Of a stretch of 64,000 nucleotides of DNA, positions 26,148 through 36,200 are shown piece after piece. The DNA lies in contig CAWGKI010000018.1 of assembly GCA_963823095.1 (NCBI GenBank), positions 69,556 to 133,555 of the forward strand, written 5' to 3'. Within the stretch, counting starts at the first letter, position 1. Each line of letters starts with the position of its first letter. The notes beneath the pieces were generated by a model, which was not told the origin of the DNA, ran no database searches, and worked only from the letters and a program-made list of their open reading frames with translations. Source of the DNA: CAIVVT01 sp963823095 (GTDB lineage: Bacteria > Acidobacteriota > Terriglobia > Bryobacterales > Bryobacteraceae). The position numbers and the translations under genes were made by a program.

Positions 26148-26780
26148 GTGAATTCTTCGCTCTCCACACAGCCCCGCACCGAAGCCGAACAGATCGTGGA
26201 ATTGACGCAGAAACTGCAGCAGTCGACGCAGGAACTGGAGTGGTCCAGGTGGAAGATCCGCGCGCTCGAAGAACGCCTGCGGCTGGAACTGATCCGGAAG
26301 TACGGGCCGGCGAGCGAGAAGCTCAACGATGTGCAACTGCTGTTACTGGACCTGGAGCCCGGCGTCAGCGCCGCGGAGGTCGAGGCGGAAAGCACCCGCG
26401 AGCCGCTGCCGCCCGCGTCTCCGATCACTGCGAAGAGCCGGACCAGTGGCAAGCATCCGGGACGGCAGGAATTGCCGGCCGATCTGCCGCGCGTGGAACG
26501 GGTGATCGCCTGCACACCGGAACAATGCGTATGCAAGTCCTGCGGCAAGGAAACGGTTGTGATCGGCTACGAGCAGAGCGAACAACTGGATGTGGAGCCG
26601 GCGCGGTACTTCGTGGTGGTCACCAAGCGCGAGAAGCGTGCCTGCAAGGGTTGTGCCGAAGGCGTCAACGCGGCGCCACTGCCGGAGCGGATCGTCGACA
26701 AAGGCCTGGCGAGTGACCGGGTGGTGATCGACACGCTGGTATCCAAGTATAGCGATTATGTTGGCTTGACGGTTATGTGA
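26148..26780 (+). pseudogene. tnpC: IS66 transposase TnpC, 5' part (interrupted at 26755)
   Basis: The start is probably GTG 26148 (VNSSLSTQPRTEAEQ). A leucine-rich coiled-coil region is followed by the zinc-finger-like CVCKSCGKETV and KRACKGCAEGV (four Cys) and the block RIVDKGLASDRVVIDTLVSK. Genuine sequence ends at KYS with the first two bases of the next codon (26754-26755). The last few codons to the TGA at 26778-26780 come from the inserted element. The remaining part of the transposase, with the DDE core, is at 30210-31155. Confidence 0.85.
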
Positions 26781-26838
26781 CGCTCAGTCTTGGGAAGTGC
26801 ACATATAGCTGGTTTCCTGGAACTGAACGTCACATAAC
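26750..26838. repeat. RIT element left end: inverted repeat and recombinase-site motifs
   Basis: TAGCGATTATGTTGGCTTG (26750-26768) is the exact inverse of 30165-30183. Inside it GTTATGTGACG (26772-26782) faces its exact inverse at 26828-26838. The motif TTATGT or ACATAA occurs at 26756, 26773 and 26832. TAGCGA at 26750-26755 is the left copy of the 6-bp direct repeat that bounds the insertion. Confidence 0.8.
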
Positions 26839-26844
26839 TTGGGG

Positions 26845-27867
26845 TTAGATCTGAGCAAGGAATGACATCAGATCAGGGTTGTCGCGCCACCGTTTTGGTG
26901 ATCGTTTCTTCTCCACCGCACACAAACCAAGGGCCTTGGCTTTCATCTCAAGGTCAGTCTCGGCGTAGATGTTGGTGGTGTTGATCGAGACGTGGCCAAG
27001 CCAGGCGCGGATAGTGTTGATGTCGACGCCGGCGCGGAGAAGGTGCGTGGCTGTGGTGTGTCGGATGGTATGAGGGCCGATGCGTTTCTTGCGCATGTCC
27101 GGCACGCGGCTCATGGCCCCGCGCGCATATCGGGTCACGATCTCATGGATGCCGAAGCGTGTGAGCGGCTCGGAACGACGATTCAGGAAGACTCGTTCCT
27201 TCCCGTTCCGTCCACCGACAAGGTTCCTCAGTGTCGTGGCGGTGGAGGCCCAAAGCGGACAGATGCGAATCTTGCCGCCCTTCCCGTGAAGACACACCGA
27301 CGATAAGGCCCCGTCTGCGCCGCTATGCAGACTGAGATCTTCGATGCAGAGTTTGGCAGCCTCATCAGCCCGTGCTCCCGAGTTGTACAGAAAGAGCAGT
27401 AGGGCGCGATCCCGACAGCCGAGTCTTGTACCCAAACTGGGAGCATCCAGTAGAGCGTCGATTTCCGGCTTTTCTAGATAGCAGACGGGCCGGGGAGTGG
27501 ACCGCTTGGACTTGACGGCGCGGAGTTTAGCGCACCAGTCCAGATACTCGGGGCTGCGTTCTGCGATGAAGGCGGCCAGCGCATGGATGGCTGCCAGACG
27601 CTGGTTGCGGCTGGAGATACTGCATTTTCGCTTTTCTTCGATGTACCGCAGGAAGGCGCGCAGCAGGTCCGCATCGATGTCGAGGACGAGCAGTTCATCC
27701 ACTTTCTTGTGTCTCTTCGCGGCGGTGAACAGTACCAACAGGCGAACGGCATCGCGGTAGCTTTGTTGTGTGTTGCGGGCCAGATTCCGCTCGCCGACAA
27801 GGTACTCCATCAAGAAACGCCTGATCCACGAACCGAGGGCCACTCTATTGTCCATGACGCGCTCCAT
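26845..27867 (-). CDS. ritC: RIT tyrosine recombinase, third gene
   Basis: A 340-residue tyrosine recombinase. A SAM-like N-terminal core-binding domain covers about residues 15-110 (GERNLARNTQQSYRDAVRLL). The catalytic domain shows Arg in NSGARADEA, HTIRHTTATHLLRAG, then LGHVSINTTNIYAETDL with the Tyr nucleophile. All catalytic positions R-H-R-H-Y are present, so it may be active. Its start overlaps the preceding gene by 23 bases, suggesting translational coupling. The symbol follows the A-B-C naming of RIT trios by position only. Confidence 0.85.
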   Translation of the reverse strand: MERVMDNRVALGSWIRRFLMEYLVGERNLARNTQQSYRDAVRLLVLFTAAKRHKKVDELLVLDIDADLLRAFLRYIEEKRKCSISSRNQRLAAIHALAAFIAERSPEYLDWCAKLRAVKSKRSTPRPVCYLEKPEIDALLDAPSLGTRLGCRDRALLLFLYNSGARADEAAKLCIEDLSLHSGADGALSSVCLHGKGGKIRICPLWASTATTLRNLVGGRNGKERVFLNRRSEPLTRFGIHEIVTRYARGAMSRVPDMRKKRIGPHTIRHTTATHLLRAGVDINTIRAWLGHVSINTTNIYAETDLEMKAKALGLCAVEKKRSPKRWRDNPDLMSFLAQI

Positions 27868-28783
27868 ACACGTAGTCCTGGAAGCGGCGGTTGGCTTCCG
27901 TGAGCAACTCTGGCGTCATCGTCAGGTAGCACTGAGTTGATTGCAGATCGACGTGTCCAAGATAGGTGGACAAGACAGGCAGGAGGGTCTGCACGTCCGC
28001 ACCTTCCCTATACCATTGCGTCAACCTGTGGACGGCGAACGTGTGCCGCAGGTCATGGAGCCGCGGCTGATGAAAACTCGTGTCACTGCGGCGAACCCCC
28101 GCAAGGCTGCGCAACCGCCGGAATGTGAAGTTTAACTGGCTGTGGCCGAGAGGCTCATGCCGCCGCGACTGGAAAAGAGGCTGGTAGTGCTGATTCCATC
28201 TTCCCGGCGTGGCTAGATACTTCCGAAGGAGCCGCACCACATGCTTTCCCACAGGGACAAGTCTGGACTTGTAGAACTTTGTTCCGCGGATGGTAATCAC
28301 ACGGTTATCGAGATCCACGTCTGCCAGGCGCAGCCTCAACGCTTCACCCACGCGCATGCCCGTTCCATAGAGGAACAGCAGCAGCGCGCGAAGCGTGCTT
28401 GCGGGTATCCGGCACTCGACATTACGCTGACAGCGCGGAACGGTTTCCAACAGCAGTTGAAGCTCACGGCGAGTGTAGATATACGGAACGAAGGTCTGTC
28501 TGTACTTGGGAGTCGTAGGCGGCATCGGATGAGTATTCATCTTTCCACGGCACCGCCAGTACACGAAAAAGTCTCGCAACACCCCATATTTCCTCCGCCA
28601 CGTTGCAGGCCCCGTTTGCGGAACATCCAGGAACTGTTTCACCTCCGGAGGCGTGATCGCTTGGAGAGGTCTGTTGCCGTAACGACGGGAGAATGCGCGG
28701 AGTGCAACTGCGGGGCTGTGGAACTTCTGGCCTGTTGTTCGCCGGTGCAAAACATAGGTATCGATCGCCACCGCGAGCTTCAT
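27845..28783 (-). CDS. ritB: RIT tyrosine recombinase, second gene
   Basis: A 312-residue tyrosine recombinase with GTGMRVGEALRLRLADVDL (Arg), HDLRHTFAVHRL (His, Arg) and LSTYLGHVDLQSTQCYLTM (His, Tyr). A longer linker (QWYREGADVQTLLPV) before the GH motif is a feature seen in middle members of such trios. It overlaps the first gene by four bases (28780-28783) and the third by 23, so all three are made from one message. The function is DNA strand exchange at the element ends together with its partners. Confidence 0.85.
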   Translation of the reverse strand: MKLAVAIDTYVLHRRTTGQKFHSPAVALRAFSRRYGNRPLQAITPPEVKQFLDVPQTGPATWRRKYGVLRDFFVYWRCRGKMNTHPMPPTTPKYRQTFVPYIYTRRELQLLLETVPRCQRNVECRIPASTLRALLLFLYGTGMRVGEALRLRLADVDLDNRVITIRGTKFYKSRLVPVGKHVVRLLRKYLATPGRWNQHYQPLFQSRRHEPLGHSQLNFTFRRLRSLAGVRRSDTSFHQPRLHDLRHTFAVHRLTQWYREGADVQTLLPVLSTYLGHVDLQSTQCYLTMTPELLTEANRRFQDYVYGARHGQ

Positions 28784-30033
28784 AGCAGACCTCCCAGATC
28801 GAACTCCGCCACGCGGCGCAGCTGCTGCAAGTGAACTTTGGCATAGATGCTCGTGGACCTGGGGTCACGATGGCCAAGAAGATCCCCGATCTCCTTCATG
28901 GATGCACCTTGCTCCAGCAAATGAGTGGCACACGCGTGCCGCAGACAGTGCGGTCCGCGTCTCCGGCATTGGATGCCTGCCTCTTGCATGCTTCTACTCG
29001 TGATTTTCCAGAGAGCGCTACTTCCAATCGCCCGGTAAGGTGGTTTCAGTGTGAGGAAAAGATTCGGGCAGCAGGACCGCGGACGCGTCTTCCGGATGTA
29101 TGCCAGGACGGCATCACCCACTTCAAGCTGCAAAGGATACTTCTGTGCGCCTCCGCGCTTGCAGTGGTTCACAGTGAACGTTTCCAAGCGCCAGTCGAAG
29201 TCGGTCAACAGCAGACGCGATATTTCCCCGCTGCGCAACCCGTAAACCGCCAGGAGGGATAAGACGGCTCTGGCGCGCAACGCGGCAGCACCGTTTCCAC
29301 TTGGACTCTTGAGTAGCCGCTGGACCTGCTTCCATTCCGGTCCTTCAGGTAATCCTTCCTGTGCATAGAGCCTCGGCGAGATAATGCCTTCCGCGATTCC
29401 CGGCTTGCACCAGCCGCGTTGTTCGGCGTAACGGAAGAAGGCTCGCAGAGCATCGGCATATCCGCAGGCCGACTTCCGACTCCAGCCCTGAGTCCCCTTG
29501 AAGATCAGGAAGGCATCCACATCGTTGAGTCGCAGCACAGCGAGCGAACGGTGCCGGTCGGAAAACCACTTGAGAAACAGCAATACCTTGTGCCAGCGTG
29601 ATCTTGCCGTCACAGCCGACAGCCCCCTTTCTTCCGTCATCCATTTCGCAAACTCATCTGTCTGGTCTGCGAACCGCATGCGCGGAATCGTCGGCTCTTT
29701 CAACACGCGTGCGAAGCGCAGCCACTTTTTCGCTACATACGTGAAGTAACTGCCTGAGTGCTTGTAGGATCGTACATTGGGATTCGAGCGCTGTTGCCGT
29801 GTCCACCGTTGGGCGGCATCTTGGATTTCGCTTGTCCACACACCGCGCAATCGAGTCAGTTTCAGCAACCTGACGACGTTCAGCAATTGCCACGACACAC
29901 TGCGCGCCGCGGCCAAGCTCGTGCCCTGTTGAAGTAGGTGTTCCAGAAAGGCTTCCCGTTCTCGAAGTAGCGGGGCTTTCTCCTGGCGGGCGATATAGAA
30001 CGGCTGTTCCAGCCGCAACAGAGTCCTCAGCAT
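28780..30033 (-). CDS. ritA: RIT tyrosine recombinase, first gene
   Basis: The largest trio member (417 residues) and the first to be translated. The N-terminal core-binding region is extended. The catalytic domain has GLRSGEISRLLLTDFDW (Arg), HCLRHACATHLLEQG (His, Arg) and GDLLGHRDPRSTSIYAKVHL (His, Tyr). All key residues are present. The start ATG at 30033 lies 170 bases inside the right end of the element, so the promoter must lie within the terminal motif array. Binding of the recombinases there could repress their own operon. Confidence 0.85.
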   Translation of the reverse strand: MLRTLLRLEQPFYIARQEKAPLLREREAFLEHLLQQGTSLAAARSVSWQLLNVVRLLKLTRLRGVWTSEIQDAAQRWTRQQRSNPNVRSYKHSGSYFTYVAKKWLRFARVLKEPTIPRMRFADQTDEFAKWMTEERGLSAVTARSRWHKVLLFLKWFSDRHRSLAVLRLNDVDAFLIFKGTQGWSRKSACGYADALRAFFRYAEQRGWCKPGIAEGIISPRLYAQEGLPEGPEWKQVQRLLKSPSGNGAAALRARAVLSLLAVYGLRSGEISRLLLTDFDWRLETFTVNHCKRGGAQKYPLQLEVGDAVLAYIRKTRPRSCCPNLFLTLKPPYRAIGSSALWKITSRSMQEAGIQCRRRGPHCLRHACATHLLEQGASMKEIGDLLGHRDPRSTSIYAKVHLQQLRRVAEFDLGGLL

Positions 30034-30094
30034 TTACCGGGATCCTTTCCATCCCGGATCATGCTAATGCTTCCAAGCTCTCTTTGGTCCCTTC

Positions 30095-30209
30095 GTTATG
30101 TTGCCTTCAGATTTGAAAAACGCAGCATCCATGCGCCCAATCTGCCCGATCACAACATAACGGGCAAGCCAACATAATCGCTATTATGTGCTGTACCACA
30201 TAATAGCGA
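30095..30209. repeat. RIT element right end: five motif copies and a 13-bp palindrome
   Basis: GTTATGTTG (30095-30103) faces CAACATAAC (30153-30161). Next come the terminal inverted repeat 30165-30183 and a perfect hairpin TCGCTATTATGTG (30178-30190) / CACATAATAGCGA (30197-30209). The motif TTATGT or ACATAA occurs five times, at 30096, 30155, 30172, 30184 and 30198. The right end is thus more complex than the left end, which has three copies. Confidence 0.8.
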
Positions 30210-31155
30210 CCACCTTCCGCTATACCGGCAGAGTGCGATTCTGCAGCGGGACGCCGGAGTTTCCATCAGCCGGGCGACGCTGGACGGCTGGGTGATGCGT
30301 GTCGGCGAGTTACTCACGCCGATCACCGCGGCGATCGGCCGGGAGTTAATCGGCGGCGGTTACATTCAAGCCGATGAAACGCCGGTTCCGGTGCAGATGC
30401 ACGATCGGCGCGGGAAGAATCATCAAGCCTATTTGTGGCAATACGGAAAACCCGGAGAAAGTACAGTCTTTGAATTTCGGATGGGGCGCGGGCGCGAAGG
30501 TCCGAAACGATTCCTCGGCCAGTTTGAAGGTATTCTGCAGACCGACGGCTACACTGCATACGACCGCACGGGTGGTCCGAAGATGGTGCATGCGGCCTGT
30601 TGGGCGCACGCGCGCAGGAAGGTGTTCGACGCCCTCAAACTCAATCCCGGCGACCGCGTCGCGAGACAGCTCGTGGGGCGGATCGACGAGTTGTTTTTGA
30701 TTGATGGCGAGGCTCGCGACGCGGACCTGGATCATGCGGCGCGCCATGCTCTGCGCCAGGAGCGGTCCCGTCCATTGCTCGACATCATCAAGCAGGAGAT
30801 GCAAGCCGCGCAGCTCGCGGCGCTGCCTTCCAGCGCACTGGGCAAGGCGCTCAGCTATACCCTGACGCTGTGGCATAAACTAACCCGGTTCCTGGAACAT
30901 CCCGAACTGGAGTTGAGCAACAACCTGGCGGAGAACTCAATGCGCGGCATCGCGCTGGGACGCCGCAACTGGATTCATGTCGGCAGTGAGCAGGCCGGGC
31001 CGAAGGTGGCCGCGATTTTATCTGTCATCGAAAGCTGCCGCCGGATCAAGCTTCCGGTCCGCGACTACCTGGCGTCGGTTCTCCCCGGCCTAGCCAACTG
31101 CTCGATCCGCAGCATTCCCAAACTGACACCTGCAGCTTGGGCAAGAAGCCAATAG
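30210..31155 (+). pseudogene. tnpC: IS66 transposase TnpC, 3' part
   Basis: Reading begins mid-codon after the RIT element with DHLPLYRQSAILQRDAGV, then the DDE core: GGYIQADETPVPVQ (first Asp), GILQTDGYTAY (second Asp) and LSNNLAENSMRGIALGRRNW (Glu). Together with 26148-26755 it gives a full-length transposase of normal size with intact catalytic residues. The only defect is the RIT insertion, so precise excision would restore the gene. It ends at 31155, 30 bases before the right inverted repeat. Confidence 0.9.
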
Positions 31156-31201
31156 CTTCAACCCCTGCATACGTCAACCGTGTCGTTGCTCTGACGCATA
31201 C

Positions 31202-31444
31202 GATCGAGGGTACGGTCGACAATGATCTGATTGTCAAGGGCTGAGCAAGACGTCGGATTAATCACCTTGACGGGCAGCGTGAATTGTACCTCCCAGGCTC
31301 TCCTCACGACCAACAACATTGAAGTTGGAGGCTTGAGGCTGGATCCCTGCGGCAGAGGTTGGACGGAAGCCTGTTGGCCTTCGATGAGTATGCCAGCCTT
31401 AGTGAAGGACGAACATTGCAGGGATGCCTGGCCGCGTTGCGTGA
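31202..31444 (+). pseudogene. 3' remainder of the secreted-protein gene split by IS66
   Basis: Directly after the IS66 right end the sequence continues the frame of 25219-25309 as GTVDNDLIVKG and a stop (31241-31243). The +1 frame then reads AEQDVGLITLTGSVNCTSQ, followed by about 50 weaker residues. The GLITLTGSVN pattern is faintly like a BON domain, but the match is too short to assign. Nothing else is seen before the convergent gene at 31445. Confidence 0.35.
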
Positions 31445-33151
31445 TCATCTCAAGCCGTCTACCGGGTTTGGACGAAGGGCTTCCGGGCCTCCAAGCCTTA
31501 TCTGATTGCTTCCCACGTGGTGTAGCCGGACGACGTAGTCGCCCGCCGCGAGCGGCGTCAGTGTGTATGCCTCACCGGACAAAGCCTCCGACCGTTGGAT
31601 GGCGTGACCGCCAGCGACAATGCTCGCAGGCTTGTACGACAGCCGGATCACTTCGGTGGATTCCCGGTCGAACGTCGTGTAGCTGAGGCGCCTGCGACCA
31701 TAAGCCACCTTCTGGATGATCGACGATGAACGCAGTAGGTGGTCTTCGCCAGAGGGCGCGTATTCCGGCAGCGCGCCCATGGCCCAGTTGAAGCTACGTA
31801 GGTAGTCTCCGTAGCCGTCGCTAAACCAGAATTGTCCTCCGAAGCCGTCGCCGCAACACGAAACACGCCCGTCGGGGAGGGTGAAGTAAGTTGCGTAATT
31901 CAGCGAGCGGAACGCGTCCTCGCGCGCCTGGACGTCGCCCGTTTTCTCGTAGTAGAGGGCGTTGGCCGCCGCCCAACGCGCGGTGTGGCTCGACAAGCCG
32001 GCTCGCGAACAGCAACTATGACCGTACACACGGGTGTCTGGGTTCGCCTGTTCGTCGATTCCGTAGGCACCGAGAAATGCCCCGCGCCCGAAACTTGTTC
32101 GAACCCAATCGAGCAGCCGGCCGGTCATCATCGGCCAGTGGGTCCATTTCGGCGTCAGCGCAGCGGGATTGGGACTTGAAAGTATGTAGCGGACGAGCGC
32201 GGTTGGGAGCACCTGATTAAGGTTCGACTGATCCTTGGCGACATCCTCGAAATAGCCAGTCCACCGGTTGTATGCCGGGCTTTCGCGATTCAATGGATGG
32301 TTGAGCAGCCACCGCACCGCAGTCTCGCGAGCCGCTATGAATGCGCCGGTATCGCCCTCTTTGACACGAATCAACTCGTCGAACAACCGAAGTGGACCAA
32401 CGATGTTGCCGCCGTAGTCCTCGCCGGCTATAGTCGCGCCGCTCCGGGCGTCCAGGCGGAATGGCCAGGGGGTGTGGGTGGCATCCCCCGCCTTGACGTG
32501 ACGCGCCAACGCGACGGCACAGCGGAGCCCCGCATCCAGGTACTTGCGCTCGCCGGTCATCTCATAGAAAAGGACATAACCCGCGCCGAGTTCGCCCACC
32601 TTGTCGGACTCCGTGCCGCCGTAGAACTCGTGGGGCATGTCCTGGATGCACCGGCCATAGTCGGCCGTGTTACCGCAACTGGTCGCAAAGGGAACGCCTG
32701 CCCAGGCCCAGTCTGCCGGTGTGGTGCCGTGCGCGAGCTGGTGATCGAGCATGCCTCGCACGAGCGCGATCGCTTCAGTGTCGCCCGAATACGGGTACCA
32801 GCCGAGAAGGCTATCGACCATGGCGGCGAAGAGCATGGCAGGGTTGTGCTGCCAGTACTCGCCTTGCAGCGTGTTGCCGTCGAAGACGGAATTCACTAAA
32901 TAGACCGGCAGGCCCGTGCCGTAGCGGGTGTCCTTGGGGACCTTGTGTTCCAGGAAATCCCAGCCGAGGCGCAGGACCTTGTCCCAACCGAGGTTCTTCT
33001 GAGGCTCGTGCCAGGCGAGAAGCTTGGAGTTTGCATCAACAACAGGTGAATGCCAAATGAGTTGGGCATTCACATGGTCCCCCTGGCAATAGGCAGGAGT
33101 GAGGGTCAGCGCAAGCGCAGAAGTGACAAGTGCGGCAATGCGGTGCTTCAT
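31445..33151 (-). CDS. Secreted protein, probably alpha-helical toroid enzyme of unknown family
   Basis: Start chosen at ATG 33151, which gives the signal peptide MKHRIAALVTSALALTLTPA; a frame extension upstream to 33199 would hide it. The mature part of about 545 residues has repeated helical hairpins with aromatic-rich ends (GEYWQHNPAMLFAAMVDSL, YNRWTGYFEDVAKDQ, HTARWAAANALYYEKTG), the look of an (alpha/alpha)6 barrel as in several glycosidase and lyase families. Cys pairs (CGNTADYGRC, GHSCCSR, CCGDGFGG) suggest disulfides. The last 80 residues are beta-rich. It lies 146 bases downstream of the TonB receptor on the same strand, so a role in processing an imported glycan is plausible. No family was recognised. 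Confidence 0.6.
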   Translation of the reverse strand: MKHRIAALVTSALALTLTPAYCQGDHVNAQLIWHSPVVDANSKLLAWHEPQKNLGWDKVLRLGWDFLEHKVPKDTRYGTGLPVYLVNSVFDGNTLQGEYWQHNPAMLFAAMVDSLLGWYPYSGDTEAIALVRGMLDHQLAHGTTPADWAWAGVPFATSCGNTADYGRCIQDMPHEFYGGTESDKVGELGAGYVLFYEMTGERKYLDAGLRCAVALARHVKAGDATHTPWPFRLDARSGATIAGEDYGGNIVGPLRLFDELIRVKEGDTGAFIAARETAVRWLLNHPLNRESPAYNRWTGYFEDVAKDQSNLNQVLPTALVRYILSSPNPAALTPKWTHWPMMTGRLLDWVRTSFGRGAFLGAYGIDEQANPDTRVYGHSCCSRAGLSSHTARWAAANALYYEKTGDVQAREDAFRSLNYATYFTLPDGRVSCCGDGFGGQFWFSDGYGDYLRSFNWAMGALPEYAPSGEDHLLRSSSIIQKVAYGRRRLSYTTFDRESTEVIRLSYKPASIVAGGHAIQRSEALSGEAYTLTPLAAGDYVVRLHHVGSNQIRLGGPEALRPNPVDGLR

Positions 33152-33297
33152 AAAGTCGCAGCGGGCGGGAGAGAGGAACACAGCAGCCTCGTCGAACAAG
33201 ACAGGCGGCGCCCCGGCGACCGTGGCGGCCGGGCACGCAAGAGGCGCGCGGAGACCCGTTGGGAGAGGATCTCCGGGCGCCTCGCGTGGGATGCCGC

Positions 33298-36200
33298 CTA
33301 GAAGTCCAGCCGCATGGCGAGTTGGACGTTTCTCGGGCTTACGTTGAAGGTGCCGGTCACCTGGCCGTAGCTGCCGCTGCTGCGATTGGTGTTAGCCCGG
33401 CCGTACTGCGGAGTGTTGGTGAAGTTGTAGGCCTCGGCGCGGAACTGGAGGCGGTAGTGCTCCTTGTAGGTCCATGCTTTGCTCAACAGGAAGTCGGTAT
33501 CGTCGGTTGCGCCGGTGCGGATGTTGCCTGCATAGCGCGGCATGTTGCCGAGAGTGAATGCCGCCGGTTTGGTCGAAACTGAGGTGTCCGTGTTGAACCA
33601 CTCGTAAATGCTCTTACCTCCAGAGACCGTGCCCAACGCGGGCAGTGAGGTAACGTTGGGCCGCTGAACGACGTATCCAAAGCTGCCGTTGCCGTTGGAG
33701 GACGTGAACTGCAACGGCAGGCCGTCGGCCAGGCGGACGATCGTGCTGACGCGCCATCCGCCGATCACTTGATCCACGAGTTTGTTCATACCGGCGCCGT
33801 ACTTCTTGCCGCGGCCCACCGGGAGATCCCACAGGATGGCCGCGCGGAAGTCCTGTGGAACGTCGTGACCACTGATGGAGCGCTCGGCCGCCAGGTTGTT
33901 GATGTCTCGGGTGTAGTTCTTGATCTCCCACACCTGCGTCTCAGAAACATTGTCAATCGCTTTGGACCACTGGTAGGTCAACAACATGTTCAAGCCATTG
34001 CTGAGCCGCTGATTATACTTCGCCGTGAGGGCGTTGAAGCTGGAACTGGAACCCGGGGTGTCGGGTGAGAGTGCAACCGCGGAGAACTGCGGATACGGCA
34101 CCAACAGCCTGAACGCAGGCACCGTCGGTCCGCTCAGCACGCTCGTCGGGTCGGTGATCACTCCGTAGAACGGGTTCTTCACTTGAGCATTCAGCGCGCT
34201 GCCCTGAGATAGCAAGCTCGAATTGAGTTGGTTGATATTCATATTGGCCGCACCCAACAGGAGTTTGCGGCCCTGTACGCCCGTGTAGCCGAGTTCGACC
34301 ACTCCGGCATTGCCGATCTGATACTGGAAGTCGGCGCTGTAGCTTTGCGTGTACCCCGAGGGGTGCAACAGAGAAGCAGCATTGATGGCTTGCCCGACTT
34401 CAGTGAGCATGCCGTTTCCGCCACCGATCGGATTGTTGAAGCCGCTCGGGAACGGATTGGACAGTACGTTGGCCGGGATCAGGCCCGCGCCGCCCTGCGT
34501 CGCAAGCCAGTTCGTGGTGGTTGAATAGCCGTCGGTCGGTCCGTTGGCAACGGCCACGGTCGGTGGATAGAAAATACCGAACCCGGCGCGGAACACGAGC
34601 TTTTCGGTGACCTTGTACGCAAGGCTCGCGCGCGGGGCTAGATCGTTGTAGTCGGGATTCCACATGTTCTTGTTGCCGTAGACCAGACCGCCCTTGAGGT
34701 TCAGCCCGGTCGCCGCGGAGAGCGGGTTGGCGGCATTGAAATTGAAGTAATTGAAGCGGTTGAAACGCTCGGTGCGCGGCGCCTGGATCTCATAGCGCAC
34801 GCCGTAACTGAAAGTCAGCCGGCGAGTGGCGCGCCACGTGTCGTGGAAGTACAGCGCATAGTCATGCTGCGTAAGCGCGAGTTGAGCGTTGTAGGGTAGC
34901 GAGCCGCCGTTGCCCGTGCCCAGCAAAAGTGAGGCGATGTCGTTGCCCGAAGCGCTTACGCCCGTGCTCGCAACCGGTCCGGAAGTCAGATCCTGGTCGA
35001 AGTTGAAATTGGCTGAAAACGCATCGTTCGTGTTGAGCTTGCCGATCTCAAACAGTGCGCCGAACTTTAGGCTGTGCGAGTGCAATTCCTTGGTCGCATT
35101 CAACTGGAAGTTCTCCAATTGGCGGACGTTCTGGTTAAATTCGTTGTAGGCGATTTGGGCGTAATTGGCAAAGCCGAACTGCGGCAGCGTGTCGGTCTGA
35201 AACTGCTTCACTACGGCGGCAGGCAGGCCAATCGAGTTGGCATAGCCCGAACTCGAGGTCAAATCACTCTCGTGCCAGCGTCCCACGCCGATCAGGAGGT
35301 TAACTACCATGGTCGGGCTCGGCACCCAGGTGTTGCCGATCACCACCTGGAACCGCGGATCCTTCTCTCCAGTGGTGCTGTCGGCGCCATTGCCGAAATA
35401 GATCGGCACGCTGTCAGTCTGCCACGCCTTCGTGATGCGGCCGAAAAGCGTGTACTTCTCGCTCTTCACCCAATCGATGCGCTCGTCAATCTTGTAGTAG
35501 TTGGAGACCAGCTTGCCGCTTTTCGCAAAAGCGCCGCCGTTAATGATTTGATCGGGCTGATTCGGATTCGGGAAAAGTTGAGCGACCTTCTGGCCCACCG
35601 AATCGAATCGCGCCGACGGGATGACGTTGCCAGAGAAGGGCGTTCGCGCCAGAGTCGTCGGGTTTGTGGAGAACGGATCGTAAATCTGCGCCAGCCCGCC
35701 ATCGGTATTGAGAACCTGCGAGAAGTCGCCGTTCTTCATTGCAGCCGTCGGGACGATGGCGTAAGTGGAATCCGGCGTCGCCTGTTTCAGGGATTCAAAA
35801 GCGGTAAAGAAGAACAGCTTCTTGCTCTTCCAAAGCGGCCCACCAACGTTTCCGCCAAACTGATGCCGCTGGTAGGATGGCCTGGGGTTGCCGGCCCTGT
35901 TGTTGTCCCAGCTGTTCGCGTTCAACACGTTGTTGCGCAAGAACTCAAATGCGCCGCCATGGAATTGGCTGGTACCGCCCTTTGTGACGACGCTGACCGC
36001 GCCGCCGTCCGTTTTGCCATATTGCGTGTCATAGGCCTGACGGACGATCTGGACCTCGGCCGTCGCGTCCGATGACGGCGTTGCAATCGCCCCGCCCCAC
36101 CCCGGAGCGGCGATCGGCACTCCGTCGATCAGGATCGTGGAGGACTCGTCGCGTCCGCCATTCAGGGCGAACCGGTTCGTGTTCTGGTCGGTCATGTAAG

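Larger units (their letters stand above)
26756..30203 (-). mobile_element. Recombinase-in-trio (RIT) element inserted in IS66 tnpC
   Basis: Three adjacent, overlapping tyrosine-recombinase genes on the minus strand, flanked by inverted repeats, are the defining layout of RIT elements. TAGCGA occurs immediately before (26750-26755) and immediately after (30204-30209). Deleting 26756-30209 restores the tnpC frame exactly as SKYS-DHLPLYRQ, the normal IS66 sequence, which proves the insertion and its boundaries. No cargo gene other than the three recombinases is present. Confidence 0.9.
25310..31201 (+). mobile_element. IS66-family element with 8-bp target duplication, interrupted by a RIT element
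   Basis: GTATGCGTCAGAGCAAC at 25310-25326 is inverted exactly at 31185-31201. Outside the ends, GATCGAGG is present at 25302-25309 and again at 31202-31209, an 8-bp duplication as expected for IS66. Inside are tnpA, tnpB and a tnpC that is cut at codon level by the 3.45-kb recombinase-trio insertion. Without the insertion the element would be about 2.44 kb, normal for the family. Confidence 0.9.
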
